Assembly (NCBI GenBank): GCA_017442735.1
Contig: JAFRZE010000023.1
Location: 33,359 to 97,358, forward strand
Length of the DNA stretch: 64,000 nucleotides
Direction: 5' to 3'
Source: Bacillota bacterium
GTDB lineage: Bacteria; Bacillota; Clostridia; Lachnospirales; Bianqueaceae
Positions 17,676 to 23,847 of the stretch are shown here, in pieces. A program made the translations under genes and the position numbers. Position 1 is the stretch's first letter; each line of letters opens with the position of its first letter. The notes beneath the pieces are model-generated. The model saw only the letters and a program-made list of their open reading frames with translations. It was not told the DNA's origin and made no database searches.

Positions 17676-18674
17676 ATGCTGACGGAAAAGCTCGATCAGA
17701 TCGACCGGATCTCGCTCGCCTCTCTTCCCACGCCCATCTATCCGCTGAAGAATGTTTCCCGGGAACTGGGCAAGTCCATCTGGATCAAACGGGATGACTT
17801 CACCGGTGTGGAAATGTCCGGAAACAAAGTCCGGAAGCTGGAATTTTCCATCGCTCAGGCTTTAAAGGAAGGCGCGGATGTACTGATCACGGCCGGAGGG
17901 ATCCAGTCCAATCACGCGCGGGCGACCGCCGCGGCGGCTGCCAGGCTGGGACTTTGTTCCCATCTGGTACTGGAGATCTCCAAAGATCCGGATACCGAAG
18001 GCAATTATCTGCTGGATCAGATGTTCGGTGCGAAGATCACCCTGCTGGATGAAAACGGAGATGTTTCCGTTTCCGAAAAGATCGAAGAGATCGCCGAAGC
18101 GTACCGGCAGGAGGGCAAAAAGCCCTATATCATTCCCGTCGGCGCGTCGAACGGCATAGGCAACTTTGGCTATCTGAACGCTTTCAGGGAGATCATGGCT
18201 CAGGAAGAGAAGCTGGGCGTCACCTTTGACGCGATCGTCTGTGCCACCGGATCCGGCGGTACTTACAGCGGCCTGTATCTTGGAAACAAGCTGTTTGACC
18301 GGAAGAAAAAGATCGTTGGCGTCACGGTCTGCTACAACAAGGACCATTTTACCGAAGTCTGCGGGACGATCGTTAATGAAACGCTCTCTCTTCTGGGAGA
18401 AAGCCCGGATGAAGATAAGGATTTTACCTTTATCGACGGATATAAAGGCCTGGGATACGCAATCTCCAAACCCGATGAACTGAGATTTATCGCGGACATC
18501 GCCGCGAAAGAAGGGATCATCCTCGATCCCGTCTATACCGGCAAAGCTTTCTACGGACTATACAGTGAAGTAAAGAAGGGAACCTTTGATTCCTGCGAAA
18601 ACATCCTGTTCATCCATACCGGAGGCCAGTACGGCCTCTTCCCCAAGCAGGGACAGATGGCCGAGGTGCTGTAA
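17676..18674 (+). CDS. D-cysteine desulfhydrase / ACC-deaminase-family PLP enzyme
   Basis: 332 residues, fold-type II PLP enzyme. The Schiff-base lysine lies in MSGNKVRKLEF, the substrate/cofactor Ser-Asn in GGIQSNHARATAAAAARLGL, and the phosphate loop in ATGSGGTYSGL. The start ATG 17676 is one base after the VOC stop, so translation is coupled; the ORF extending back to 17553 is discarded. The reaction is probably D-cysteine to pyruvate, sulfide and ammonia, consistent with the upstream cystine-type importer. 1-Aminocyclopropane-1-carboxylate deaminase or L-cysteate lyase are alternatives in the same family. Confidence 0.8.
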   Translation: MLTEKLDQIDRISLASLPTPIYPLKNVSRELGKSIWIKRDDFTGVEMSGNKVRKLEFSIAQALKEGADVLITAGGIQSNHARATAAAAARLGLCSHLVLEISKDPDTEGNYLLDQMFGAKITLLDENGDVSVSEKIEEIAEAYRQEGKKPYIIPVGASNGIGNFGYLNAFREIMAQEEKLGVTFDAIVCATGSGGTYSGLYLGNKLFDRKKKIVGVTVCYNKDHFTEVCGTIVNETLSLLGESPDEDKDFTFIDGYKGLGYAISKPDELRFIADIAAKEGIILDPVYTGKAFYGLYSEVKKGTFDSCENILFIHTGGQYGLFPKQGQMAEVL

Positions 18675-18689
18675 AACGACCGAAATTCA

Positions 18690-18735
18690 AAAGGACTGAA
18701 AAACGAATCCTTCGTTTCTTCAGTCCTTTATTTTA
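18690..18735. terminator. Bidirectional intrinsic terminator
   Basis: AAAGGACTGAA + AAACGAA (18690-18707) pairs with TTCGTTT + TTCAGTCCTTT (18711-18729). It ends the cystine operon on the plus strand (T-rich tail ATTTTATTC) and overlaps the stop of the leftward methyltransferase gene, which it can also serve. Confidence 0.85.
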
Positions 18736-19593
18736 TTCTTCCGCTTTCTCCCCTACAAACACACCGATGATCGGCGTATCCAGTTCATATCCCTCCACGA
18801 TCTTCGCGAAATACCTGGGATATTCCTCGTAGGATTCCACGTTCACCGTCAGCCGGAACCCGGCATCGCTGATCGATTTCTGCCACTCCTGAAAAGTCAT
18901 ATAACAGAACCTCTCCTCGACCTCCCGCGGCCAGGAAGCCGGGCCCCAGGTCCACGTACAAAGAAATTCCCGGATGACATTATTGGGCATTCTAAGGGGA
19001 TCCTCCTCCAGCCGGCGCACCAGTTCTTCCCGTGAATATACGTCAAATTCAGCCATGGGCCGCTCTTTGATAAAGCGCCGGAGCGCCGCAAAATCTTCCT
19101 TCGTCTTCAGAGACAGCGGCACGTCCGCCTGATAGGAAGAAGCCAGCCCGTCCCGGATGATCACATGTCCGCCCTCTTTCAGGATCGTATGCGTGATCTT
19201 CAATGCCTCGGTAATATGATAGATCGCGAACCGGTCACGCTCCGCGTACGATCCGATCTCATGCAGCACCGAAGAAAAAAGAACAACATCAAAGTCCATC
19301 TTCATCGGCACCTGGGCGATCTCCTGGAGCTTTACGCAGTACAGTTCATCATAGATGCCTTCCGGCGCGTCGTCGATGTTTTTCTGGACTATATCGATCC
19401 CGCAGATCACCGCCTCCGGCAGCACCTGCCGGATCGCCTGACCAACCACGCCCGAACCGATCCCCACATCCAGGATCCTTGGCTTTTCGATGCCGCGCGT
19501 CATCTGCAGCGCGTAGTACGGGATCAGGCTTTTCGTGGTCTTATCGAAGCTCTTCGTCATACGCTCGATATACTGCTGATAGTTACCGATCAT
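18733..19593 (-). CDS. SAM-dependent methyltransferase, class I
   Basis: 286 residues. The SAM-binding motif I is RILDVGIGSGVVGQAI, followed by the acidic loop VICGIDIV and motif DVVLFSSVLHEIG. No substrate-specific domain is recognised; the C-terminal half has an unusual Trp-rich segment (CTWTWGPASWP). Carbonic anhydrase lies 19 bases upstream in the same direction, so co-transcription is likely. Small-molecule methylation is more probable than nucleic acid modification, because no target-recognition domain is seen. Confidence 0.75.
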   Translation of the reverse strand: MIGNYQQYIERMTKSFDKTTKSLIPYYALQMTRGIEKPRILDVGIGSGVVGQAIRQVLPEAVICGIDIVQKNIDDAPEGIYDELYCVKLQEIAQVPMKMDFDVVLFSSVLHEIGSYAERDRFAIYHITEALKITHTILKEGGHVIIRDGLASSYQADVPLSLKTKEDFAALRRFIKERPMAEFDVYSREELVRRLEEDPLRMPNNVIREFLCTWTWGPASWPREVEERFCYMTFQEWQKSISDAGFRLTVNVESYEEYPRYFAKIVEGYELDTPIIGVFVGEKAEE

Positions 19594-19612
19594 CCCTTAT
19601 CCTCTTCTCTTC

Positions 19613-20155
19613 TCAAGAAAGCCACCGTACTTCGCCGGTCTGGATATCGTACATCGCACCGGCGATCTTTACATCCTGCATTTCAGGATGCCCGCCAAAC
19701 TCTTCTTCCAGCCGCTTCACTCCGTGAAGCACATTCAGCTCGCTTGCCCGGACGGGATCCTTTTCCTCCCCGATCGCTTCCTGAATATCTTCCGTAATAA
19801 ACCGTATAAATCCGTCCGCTTCACCGCTGAGCGCCGCACCTACAGCGCCGCAGTTCGTGTGTCCCAGCATCACGATCAGCCGGACCTGGAGATGTGCCGC
19901 CGCGTATTCCACACTGCCTAACAGGTGATTGTCCAGCACATTGCCTGCCACCCGCATGACGAACAGCTCTCCGATGGAAGCCGAAAAGATCTGCTCGGGG
20001 ATCACCCGTGAATCTGAGCAGCAGATCACGATCGCATAGGGATGCTGTCCGTTTTTCGTCGTTTCTTCCCTCAGCGTCCGCAGCTTGATATCTGCCGACG
20101 ACAGATACCGCTGATTCCCATCTTCCAGACGTCTTTTTTCTCTCAGCTCTTCCAT
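19613..20155 (-). CDS. Beta-class carbonic anhydrase
   Basis: 180 residues; interconverts CO2 and bicarbonate. Zinc ligands are visible as Cys46 in CSDSR and His99/Cys102 in GHTNCGA, with the Asp48-Arg50 dyad intact. The length is typical of short bacterial beta enzymes. GAGG lies 5 bases before ATG 20155. It precedes the methyltransferase on the same strand. Confidence 0.9.
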   Translation of the reverse strand: MEELREKRRLEDGNQRYLSSADIKLRTLREETTKNGQHPYAIVICCSDSRVIPEQIFSASIGELFVMRVAGNVLDNHLLGSVEYAAAHLQVRLIVMLGHTNCGAVGAALSGEADGFIRFITEDIQEAIGEEKDPVRASELNVLHGVKRLEEEFGGHPEMQDVKIAGAMYDIQTGEVRWLS

Positions 20156-20162
20156 TTTTTCC

Positions 20163-20337
20163 TCAGTTCTTCTCTTCTAAAGCCTTATCATAGGCGGCTT
20201 TCGTCCACGGATCAAACAGGACCCAGACCACCGCCGCCAAGCAGCGAATTGTTTGCCGCGTTGACGATCGCTGTCACATTACTTATCTTCGTGATATCGC
20301 CCTTGATCGAGCGGATCACTGTTTGTCTCTGTTCCAT
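20163..20337 (-). pseudogene. Decayed macrodomain (ADP-ribose-binding, YmdB-like) gene
   Basis: From ATG 20337 (site AAGGGA) the reading frame gives IKGDITKI, then AIVNAANNSLLGGGG, the ADP-ribose loop of a macrodomain. After GLGPV it hits a stop. In the +1 frame the sequence continues LFDPWTKAAYDKALEEKN and a stop at 20163, matching the usual macrodomain C-terminus (a LFD..T...Y..AL pattern). About 100 internal codons are missing, so this is an internal deletion, not a simple frameshift. The residual protein could not fold as a macrodomain. Confidence 0.75.
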
Positions 20338-20350
20338 CTTGTTATCCCTT

Positions 20351-20575
20351 CTAATAGATCGTCTGGATCTCTTCCGTGATCCCATACTCATGGATGAACT
20401 TCTGTAAATCCTGATCGCTCCCGATCAGCATGACCTCGGTGAAATGACCGGTCGTTTTATCCCGGAATCCCGCCGCCTTTTCTCCGGTACAAATGCTGCT
20501 TCGGATCACCGGTTCCAGATTATCCCGGTCATAGGTGCGCGTCTTTTCCTTCTTGTGAAATAGCGATATTTTCAT
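20351..20575 (-). CDS. Small conserved-type protein, function unknown
   Basis: 74 residues starting MKISLFHKKEKTRTYDRDN, then PVIRSSICTGEKAAGF and EVMLIGSDQDLQKFIHEYGI. The pattern (basic start, ICTGE..AGF core, DLQKF...YGI end) looks like a recurring small protein of Clostridia, but I cannot assign a role. It overlaps the GNAT gene upstream by ATGA (20572-20575) and precedes the macrodomain relic. The operon order is MBL hydrolase, GNAT, this gene, macrodomain relic. Confidence 0.65.
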   Translation of the reverse strand: MKISLFHKKEKTRTYDRDNLEPVIRSSICTGEKAAGFRDKTTGHFTEVMLIGSDQDLQKFIHEYGITEEIQTIY

Positions 20576-21048
20576 CCTATTTTCATCTCCATTTCAATCT
20601 CGTGTTTGATCGGGATCCCATGATCTCCGATCAGCGGGATCTCCGGCTTGATCTTTCTGGACTCGTCCACCGCGTTCCGGTAGATCCTGACCATATCGAA
20701 TCCGCGCTTCTGATAAAACCTCAGCGCGCGCAGATTGTCATTGGTCGTGATCAGCATCACTCTCGCGCATCCCGCGCGGCGCGCCTCCTCCACAGCTTCA
20801 CCAAGCAGCCTGCTCCCGATCCCGCGGTTTTCCTTCAGGCTGTCCAGGGAGAGGATCTCCATCTCATCTCCACTGACCCGATAAGTGATCAACCCGACGA
20901 TCTCACCTTCCTCACAAGCGATCCGGCCATCGGCGCTGCCCAGGTCGATGCGTTCACCGTGAACGACCATCTCCATGGTATACCATTGCTGCAGGATGAA
21001 TTCATCCACATATGCTCTGTCAGCCTGATCGATCCGCTTGATTTCCAT
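20572..21048 (-). CDS. GNAT-family N-acetyltransferase
   Basis: 158 residues. The acetyl-CoA-binding motif A appears as DEMEILSLDSLKENRGIGSRLLGEAVEEAR (core RGIGSRLL), and motif B as LITTNDNLRALRFYQKRGF. The C-terminal SRKIKPEIPLIGDHGIPIKH tail is commonly seen in small-molecule GNATs of Firmicutes. The start lies one base from the MBL hydrolase stop, so translation is coupled. The substrate is unknown. Confidence 0.85.
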   Translation of the reverse strand: MEIKRIDQADRAYVDEFILQQWYTMEMVVHGERIDLGSADGRIACEEGEIVGLITYRVSGDEMEILSLDSLKENRGIGSRLLGEAVEEARRAGCARVMLITTNDNLRALRFYQKRGFDMVRIYRNAVDESRKIKPEIPLIGDHGIPIKHEIEMEMKIG

Positions 21049-21049
21049 G

Positions 21050-21772
21050 TCAGATCACGACCTCCATCCCGTCGTACACCGAACCGTATTCATACGGATG
21101 CGGGAGGGCGAGCTGCCTGGCAAGCGACTCATAACGTCGCGGCGCGATATGGGTATGCAGGATCTTCTTCGCTTTCGTCTTATCAAAGACCGGGATACAG
21201 TCGTCCGCCGGGAAATGCGCCAGTTCGCAGACGATCAGATCCATCTCCTGTTCGAACGCTACAGGCGGAAAATCGATGCTCGGATGTTTGAGATCGCCCG
21301 TGAAGAGCACTTTCTTTCCTTCTGCCTCCACAAAGAAGGAATAGGAGCTCCAGCAATGCTGGCCTTTTACAGCCGTGATCCGGATATTCTCATCCTCATA
21401 GGTCACGCCTTCCCGAATCGTGGAGATCGTGATCCCTTCTCTCAGCCCGTAGCCCTCCGTGGCTTCATTCCAGGCCTTCAGCGGCGCGATCATGTTTTCA
21501 TCGGGCAGGAGAATGAGTGGTGTTGCCTTCTTGTAATACCAGTTGCACAGATCCACGAAAGAGATCAGTCCGTTCGTATGATCCCCATGGGGATGCGTAC
21601 AGATGACCAGACGCACATCTTCCACGCGAACGCCCAGTCTTCTGAGTTCCTCAATGGTCTGGGTACCCATGTCGATGATATAGTAAGCTCCGTTGACCTC
21701 CAGAAGATTCGAACTGCACCGGCGATGCGGTTCCGGAACTCCGTGACTCGTACCAATAAAAGTCAGTCTCAT
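21050..21772 (-). CDS. MBL-fold metallo-hydrolase
   Basis: 240 residues. The HxHxDH zinc motif is THPHGDH (His60, His62, Asp64, His65); further ligands are in LFTGDLKHPS and LHTHIAPRR. The N-terminus LTFIGTSHGVPEPHRRCSSN resembles the RNase Z/phosphodiesterase branch of the superfamily. A cyclic nucleotide or phosphonate-type phosphodiesterase is plausible; tRNase Z is unlikely because the flexible arm is absent. It is the first gene of the GNAT cluster. Confidence 0.82.
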   Translation of the reverse strand: MRLTFIGTSHGVPEPHRRCSSNLLEVNGAYYIIDMGTQTIEELRRLGVRVEDVRLVICTHPHGDHTNGLISFVDLCNWYYKKATPLILLPDENMIAPLKAWNEATEGYGLREGITISTIREGVTYEDENIRITAVKGQHCWSSYSFFVEAEGKKVLFTGDLKHPSIDFPPVAFEQEMDLIVCELAHFPADDCIPVFDKTKAKKILHTHIAPRRYESLARQLALPHPYEYGSVYDGMEVVI

Positions 21773-21812
21773 GATCTATACCTCCATTTGGGATATTCCA
21801 TACAGTTCTTTC

Positions 21813-22400
21813 TTACTCTACCCATGTCACCGGGTTTCCCGTCCGGGGCAGCGGTGTCCGCACAGGCATGCCATCGATCCCGTATCCCAGGATCAGCCCG
21901 CCCGTGATCGTTTCATCATCAGACAGTCCATAGGCTTTCAGGTACTCACGGATCCCTGAATCCTCATCCAGCCAGTGCAGCTGATTGATCCAGCAGGAGC
22001 CAAGATCCAGCGCGTTAGCGGCGATCATCATGTTTTCAAGCGCGCATGCGCTGTCCGCCATGGCGTTCCCATATCCTTTTCGATTCGCTGTCACGATCAG
22101 GACCGGGGCGTTATAATAGAATACATACCCGCCTTTCTTGGATGCCATGATCGAATTACGAAGCGACTTATATGTGTCCGGACCAGGTTCCATCGCGGCG
22201 AAAGCTTTCTCTGCCAGTACTGCCAGATCCTCCAGGACCTTTTTGTTGGTGATCACAATCACATGTGTCGTCTGATTGTTTCCGCCGCTGGGAGCAGTTC
22301 GTCCGGCTTCCACCACTTGTTCGATCAGTTCCCTCGCAGGCATTTCACTGCTCATTCTGCGGGTGCTTCTTCTTGTCTGAATTGCCTGTAATGCGTCCAT
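21813..22400 (-). CDS. Nitroreductase-family FMN oxidoreductase
   Basis: 195 residues from ATG 22400, with AGGAAG 4 bases upstream; the ORF extension to 22559 crosses the promoter and is rejected. FMN contacts are visible in QTRRSTRRM, TAPSGGNNQTTHVIV and the later SCWINQLHWL and GLILGYGIDGMP stretches. It reduces nitroaromatics, quinones or related compounds with NAD(P)H; physiological substrate is unknown. It is monocistronic with a promoter at 22477-22505. Confidence 0.85.
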   Translation of the reverse strand: MDALQAIQTRRSTRRMSSEMPARELIEQVVEAGRTAPSGGNNQTTHVIVITNKKVLEDLAVLAEKAFAAMEPGPDTYKSLRNSIMASKKGGYVFYYNAPVLIVTANRKGYGNAMADSACALENMMIAANALDLGSCWINQLHWLDEDSGIREYLKAYGLSDDETITGGLILGYGIDGMPVRTPLPRTGNPVTWVE

Positions 22401-22476
22401 TTTTCTTCCTCGCTTTTCTTCTCGCCCGGGCGGTATCCCGGTTGCCGGCAAAACAACTCTGTTACATGTATACCTG

Positions 22477-22505
22477 ATTATATCGATAAAACAAAGGTCA
22501 CGCAA
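22477..22505 (-). promoter_or_regulatory. Promoter of the nitroreductase gene
   Basis: Minus strand TTGCGT (22500-22505), 17-base spacer, perfect TATAAT (22477-22482), about 77 bases before ATG 22400. Confidence 0.65.
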
Positions 22506-22526
22506 GTGATTCGCAAGATTCGTAGT

Positions 22527-22565
22527 AAAAAGCACAACACCTTGCCAAAGCTGTAGCAAGGTGTT
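22527..22565 (-). terminator. Terminator-like hairpin A downstream of the tRNA array
   Basis: Perfect 10-bp inverted repeat AACACCTTGC / GCAAGGTGTT (22536-22565), followed on the minus strand by GTGC and five T. Confidence 0.7.
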
Positions 22566-22569
22566 CAGT

Positions 22570-22615
22570 AAAAAGAGGCTGACCTTGCTATAGCTTCACC
22601 CAAAAATAGCAAGGT
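22570..22615 (-). terminator. Terminator-like hairpin B
   Basis: Perfect 10-bp inverted repeat ACCTTGCTAT / ATAGCAAGGT (22582-22615), followed on the minus strand by CAGCCTC and five T. It is a diverged copy of hairpin C, about 97 bases away. Confidence 0.7.
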
Positions 22616-22743
22616 ATCAGATATAATGGTAGAAATCTTGCTAGTAGATTGGCAAGGCATACGTCAAAAATGGGGCGGCCTTGCTATAGCTTGCCCGAAG
22701 AATAGCAAGGTATCCGCTAAAACAGTAAAAATCTTGTTAGTTC
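22582..22743. repeat. Two ~97-base diverged direct repeats
   Basis: The block beginning CCTTGCTATAGCTT at 22583 recurs at 22679, with matching AATAGCAAGGTATC and AAATCTTG(C/T)TAGT segments after the hairpin. The duplicated unit carries the terminator hairpin, so duplication multiplied the terminators. Confidence 0.65.
22666..22710 (-). terminator. Terminator-like hairpin C
   Basis: Nine-bp inverted repeat CCTTGCTAT / ATAGCAAGG (22679-22710), followed on the minus strand by CCGCCCCA and five T. It is the first hairpin met after tRNA-Glu. Confidence 0.7.
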
Positions 22744-22749
22744 CATTGA

Positions 22750-22823
22750 TGACCCCTGCCGGATTCGAACCGAGCATCGCCAGCGTGAAAGGCTGGTGTC
22801 CTGACCGATTAGACGAAGGGGCC
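22750..22823 (-). tRNA. tRNA-Glu (anticodon TTC)
   Basis: 74 nt. Acceptor GGCCCCT pairs with AGGGGTC (one G-U), discriminator A at 22750, T-loop GGTTCGAATCC, anticodon arm CCAGCCTTTCACGCTGG giving TTC. No CCA is encoded. It is the last tRNA of the leftward array. Confidence 0.95.
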
Positions 22824-22846
22824 TTATGAGGCTGAACGTGCCAGCC

Positions 22847-23068
22847 TCAGATCATTTTGGTCACGATGATATCATCGATAGATACACCGAAGATAGATGC
22901 TAATACGACGAAATTATCGATGGACGGCATCGTGTCTCCTCTTTGCCACTTACAGACAGAACCTTTGGAAATGCCGCAGGTATCTACGATCTGACTGATC
23001 GTCACGCCTGCGTCTTTTCTTATTTTTCTGATATTCTGCCCCGTGGCGACCATGTCGATCACAGGCAT
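22847..23068 (-). CDS. Xre-family helix-turn-helix regulator
   Basis: 73 residues, essentially a lone HTH_3 domain: NIRKIRKDAGVTISQIV, then the recognition region CGISKGSVCKWQRGDTMPSI and VLASIFGVSIDDI. AGGAGGAG lies 9 bases before ATG 23068. It is embedded within the tRNA array, between tRNA 23138-23211 and tRNA-Glu, on the same strand. A TATGAT motif lies upstream within a 17-base inverted repeat, hinting at autoregulation. The target genes are unknown. Confidence 0.85.
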   Translation of the reverse strand: MPVIDMVATGQNIRKIRKDAGVTISQIVDTCGISKGSVCKWQRGDTMPSIDNFVVLASIFGVSIDDIIVTKMI

Positions 23069-23091
23069 TTTCTTTTTCTCCTCCTTTCTTT

Positions 23092-23108
23092 TTCAGAATC
23101 ATATTTGC
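23092..23108. repeat. Left arm of 17-bp inverted repeat bracketing four tRNAs
   Basis: TTCAGAATCATATTTGC here is the exact reverse complement of 23535-23551. In the leftward transcript the two arms could pair and loop out the terminator and four tRNAs. Confidence 0.8.
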
Positions 23109-23137
23109 TTTTCCGAACGATCAAACTGTCCGGAGAA

Positions 23138-23211
23138 TGCCATCGATTGGATTCGAACCAACACTGTTGGCGTTCTGAACGTCTTGTCTCCTTCCTCTGG
23201 ACTACGATGGC
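23138..23211 (-). tRNA. tRNA with Leu anticodon (CAG), short variable loop
   Basis: 74 nt. Acceptor GCCATCG/CGATGGC is a perfect 7 bp with discriminator A. D-arm begins GTCCAGAGGAAGG, T-arm GTTGG-TTCGAAT-CCAAT. The predicted anticodon loop TTCAGAA reads CAG (Leu), but the anticodon stem AGACG/CGCCA has two mismatches and the variable loop is only five bases (ACAGT). Normal bacterial tRNA-Leu has a long variable arm. Aminoacylation identity is therefore uncertain, and a degenerate copy is possible. Confidence 0.65.
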
Positions 23212-23215
23212 AAAG

Positions 23216-23298
23216 TGGGCCGACCTGGACTCGAACCAGGAATGTCCGAAGACGGCGGATTTACAGTCCGCTGCGTTACCAATTCCGCTCACCGACCC
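23216..23298 (-). tRNA. tRNA-Tyr (anticodon GTA)
   Basis: 83 nt, class II with a normal long variable arm (CGTCTTCGGACATT). Acceptor GGGTCGG/TCGGCCC, anticodon arm GCGGACTGTAAATCCGC, T-arm CCTGGTTCGAGTCCAGG. No CCA is encoded. Only 4 bases separate it from the downstream tRNA. Confidence 0.95.
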
Positions 23299-23325
23299 GT
23301 GCTTTTTACCGGCATGCCGGCAAAG

Positions 23326-23399
23326 TACTCTCGATGGGATTCGAACCCATACTGGCACGGTCCTTAGCCGTGTGTCTCCTTCCTTTGGACTACGAGAGC
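23326..23399 (-). tRNA. tRNA with Leu anticodon (AAG), short variable loop
   Basis: 74 nt. Acceptor GCTCTCG/CGAGAGT (first pair G-U), discriminator A, perfect anticodon stem CACGG/CCGTG with loop CTAAGGA reading AAG (Leu CUU). T-arm ATGGG-TTCGAAT-CCCAT. The variable loop is five bases (CCAGT). The D-arm (GTCCAAAGGAAGG) is nearly identical to those of the other two short-loop tRNAs here, so the three form one family. Confidence 0.75.
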
Positions 23400-23402
23400 C
23401 TG

Positions 23403-23475
23403 TGTTTCCGGCGGGATTCGAACTCGCACTTCTCAGGGTTTAAACCTGATGTCTCTTCCATTGGACTACGGAAAC
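23403..23475 (-). tRNA. tRNA with Leu anticodon (TAA), short variable loop
   Basis: 73 nt. Acceptor GTTTCCG/CGGAAAC is perfect, discriminator A, anticodon stem TCAGG/CCTGA perfect with loop TTTAAAC reading TAA (Leu UUA). T-arm GCGAG-TTCGAAT-CCCGC. Variable loop GAAGT. It lies 3 bases from the next tRNA and 12 bases after the upstream terminator hairpin, leaving no room for a separate promoter. Confidence 0.75.
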
Positions 23476-23487
23476 TGAAAAACGGAC

Positions 23488-23526
23488 AGAAAAAGACCCG
23501 TCGCGGAACAGTCCGTAACGGGTCTC
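23488..23526 (-). terminator. Strong terminator between leader ORF and tRNA array (candidate attenuator)
   Basis: Minus strand GACCCGT..CGGA pairs with TCCG..ACGGGTC (arms 23495-23501 and 23518-23524 with an inner 4-bp stem), followed by five T. It would stop most transcripts just before the first tRNA unless it is antiterminated. Confidence 0.8.
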
Positions 23527-23534
23527 ATCTGTTT

Positions 23535-23551
23535 GCAAATATGATTCTGAA
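23535..23551. repeat. Right arm of 17-bp inverted repeat
   Basis: GCAAATATGATTCTGAA, exact reverse complement of 23092-23108. Confidence 0.8.
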
Positions 23552-23562
23552 TCGGAGAAAGA

Positions 23563-23688
23563 TCACTTCCGCCGCAGTATTCGCGATCCCATTCGGTTTT
23601 GTTCCACGCAAACCAAGCCCTTATACTCAAGATACAGGGCTTCCGTTAGTTCCGCGTATAAACCGATAACATGGAAATTGCGAATCAT
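23563..23688 (-). CDS. 41-residue leader ORF of the tRNA array
   Basis: ATG 23688 has an AAAGGA site and lies about 35 bases after a strong promoter. The product begins MIRNFHVIGLYAELTEALYL and ends RILRRK. It holds six Leu (codons TTA, CTA, CTG, CTT, TTG, CTG), three Tyr and four Glu, the same three amino acids whose anticodons appear in the tRNAs downstream. An internal AAGCCCT/AGGGCTT hairpin overlaps it. A regulatory leader peptide is an attractive reading, but the region may instead be a structured non-coding RNA. Confidence 0.4.
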   Translation of the reverse strand: MIRNFHVIGLYAELTEALYLEYKGLVCVEQNRMGSRILRRK

Positions 23689-23722
23689 GGCTTCTTTTTC
23701 CTTTCTTTTGGATTCTATGGCA

Positions 23723-23751
23723 ATTATATGCGATTCTTTACGATTTCACAA
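23723..23751 (-). promoter_or_regulatory. Strong promoter of the leader/tRNA transcript
   Basis: Minus strand TTGTGA (23746-23751), 17-base spacer, perfect TATAAT (23723-23728). Confidence 0.8.
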
Positions 23752-23782
23752 GTGTCTTCCCAGGTAACCTATAAAACATGTA

Positions 23783-23811
23783 TTGTCATCCCTCATGGCA
23801 AATGATATGAT
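23783..23811 (+). promoter_or_regulatory. Promoter of the oxidoreductase fusion gene
   Basis: TTGTCA (23783-23788), 17-base spacer, TATGAT (23806-23811), 37 bases before ATG 23848. It is divergent from the tRNA promoter. Confidence 0.8.
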
Positions 23812-23847
23812 GGGAACAAAAGAAAACCAAAGGGGAGGTCAGATATA

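Noticed and set aside
23403..23475. Stop-codon suppressor tRNA (anticodon TTA) read from the plus strand
   Set aside because: Only the minus strand gives a proper T-loop (TTCGAAT), D-loop GG and U8; the plus-strand reading lacks them.
23476..23722. T-box riboswitch upstream of the tRNA array
   Set aside because: The T-box consensus and specifier-loop layout are not present before the terminator hairpin.
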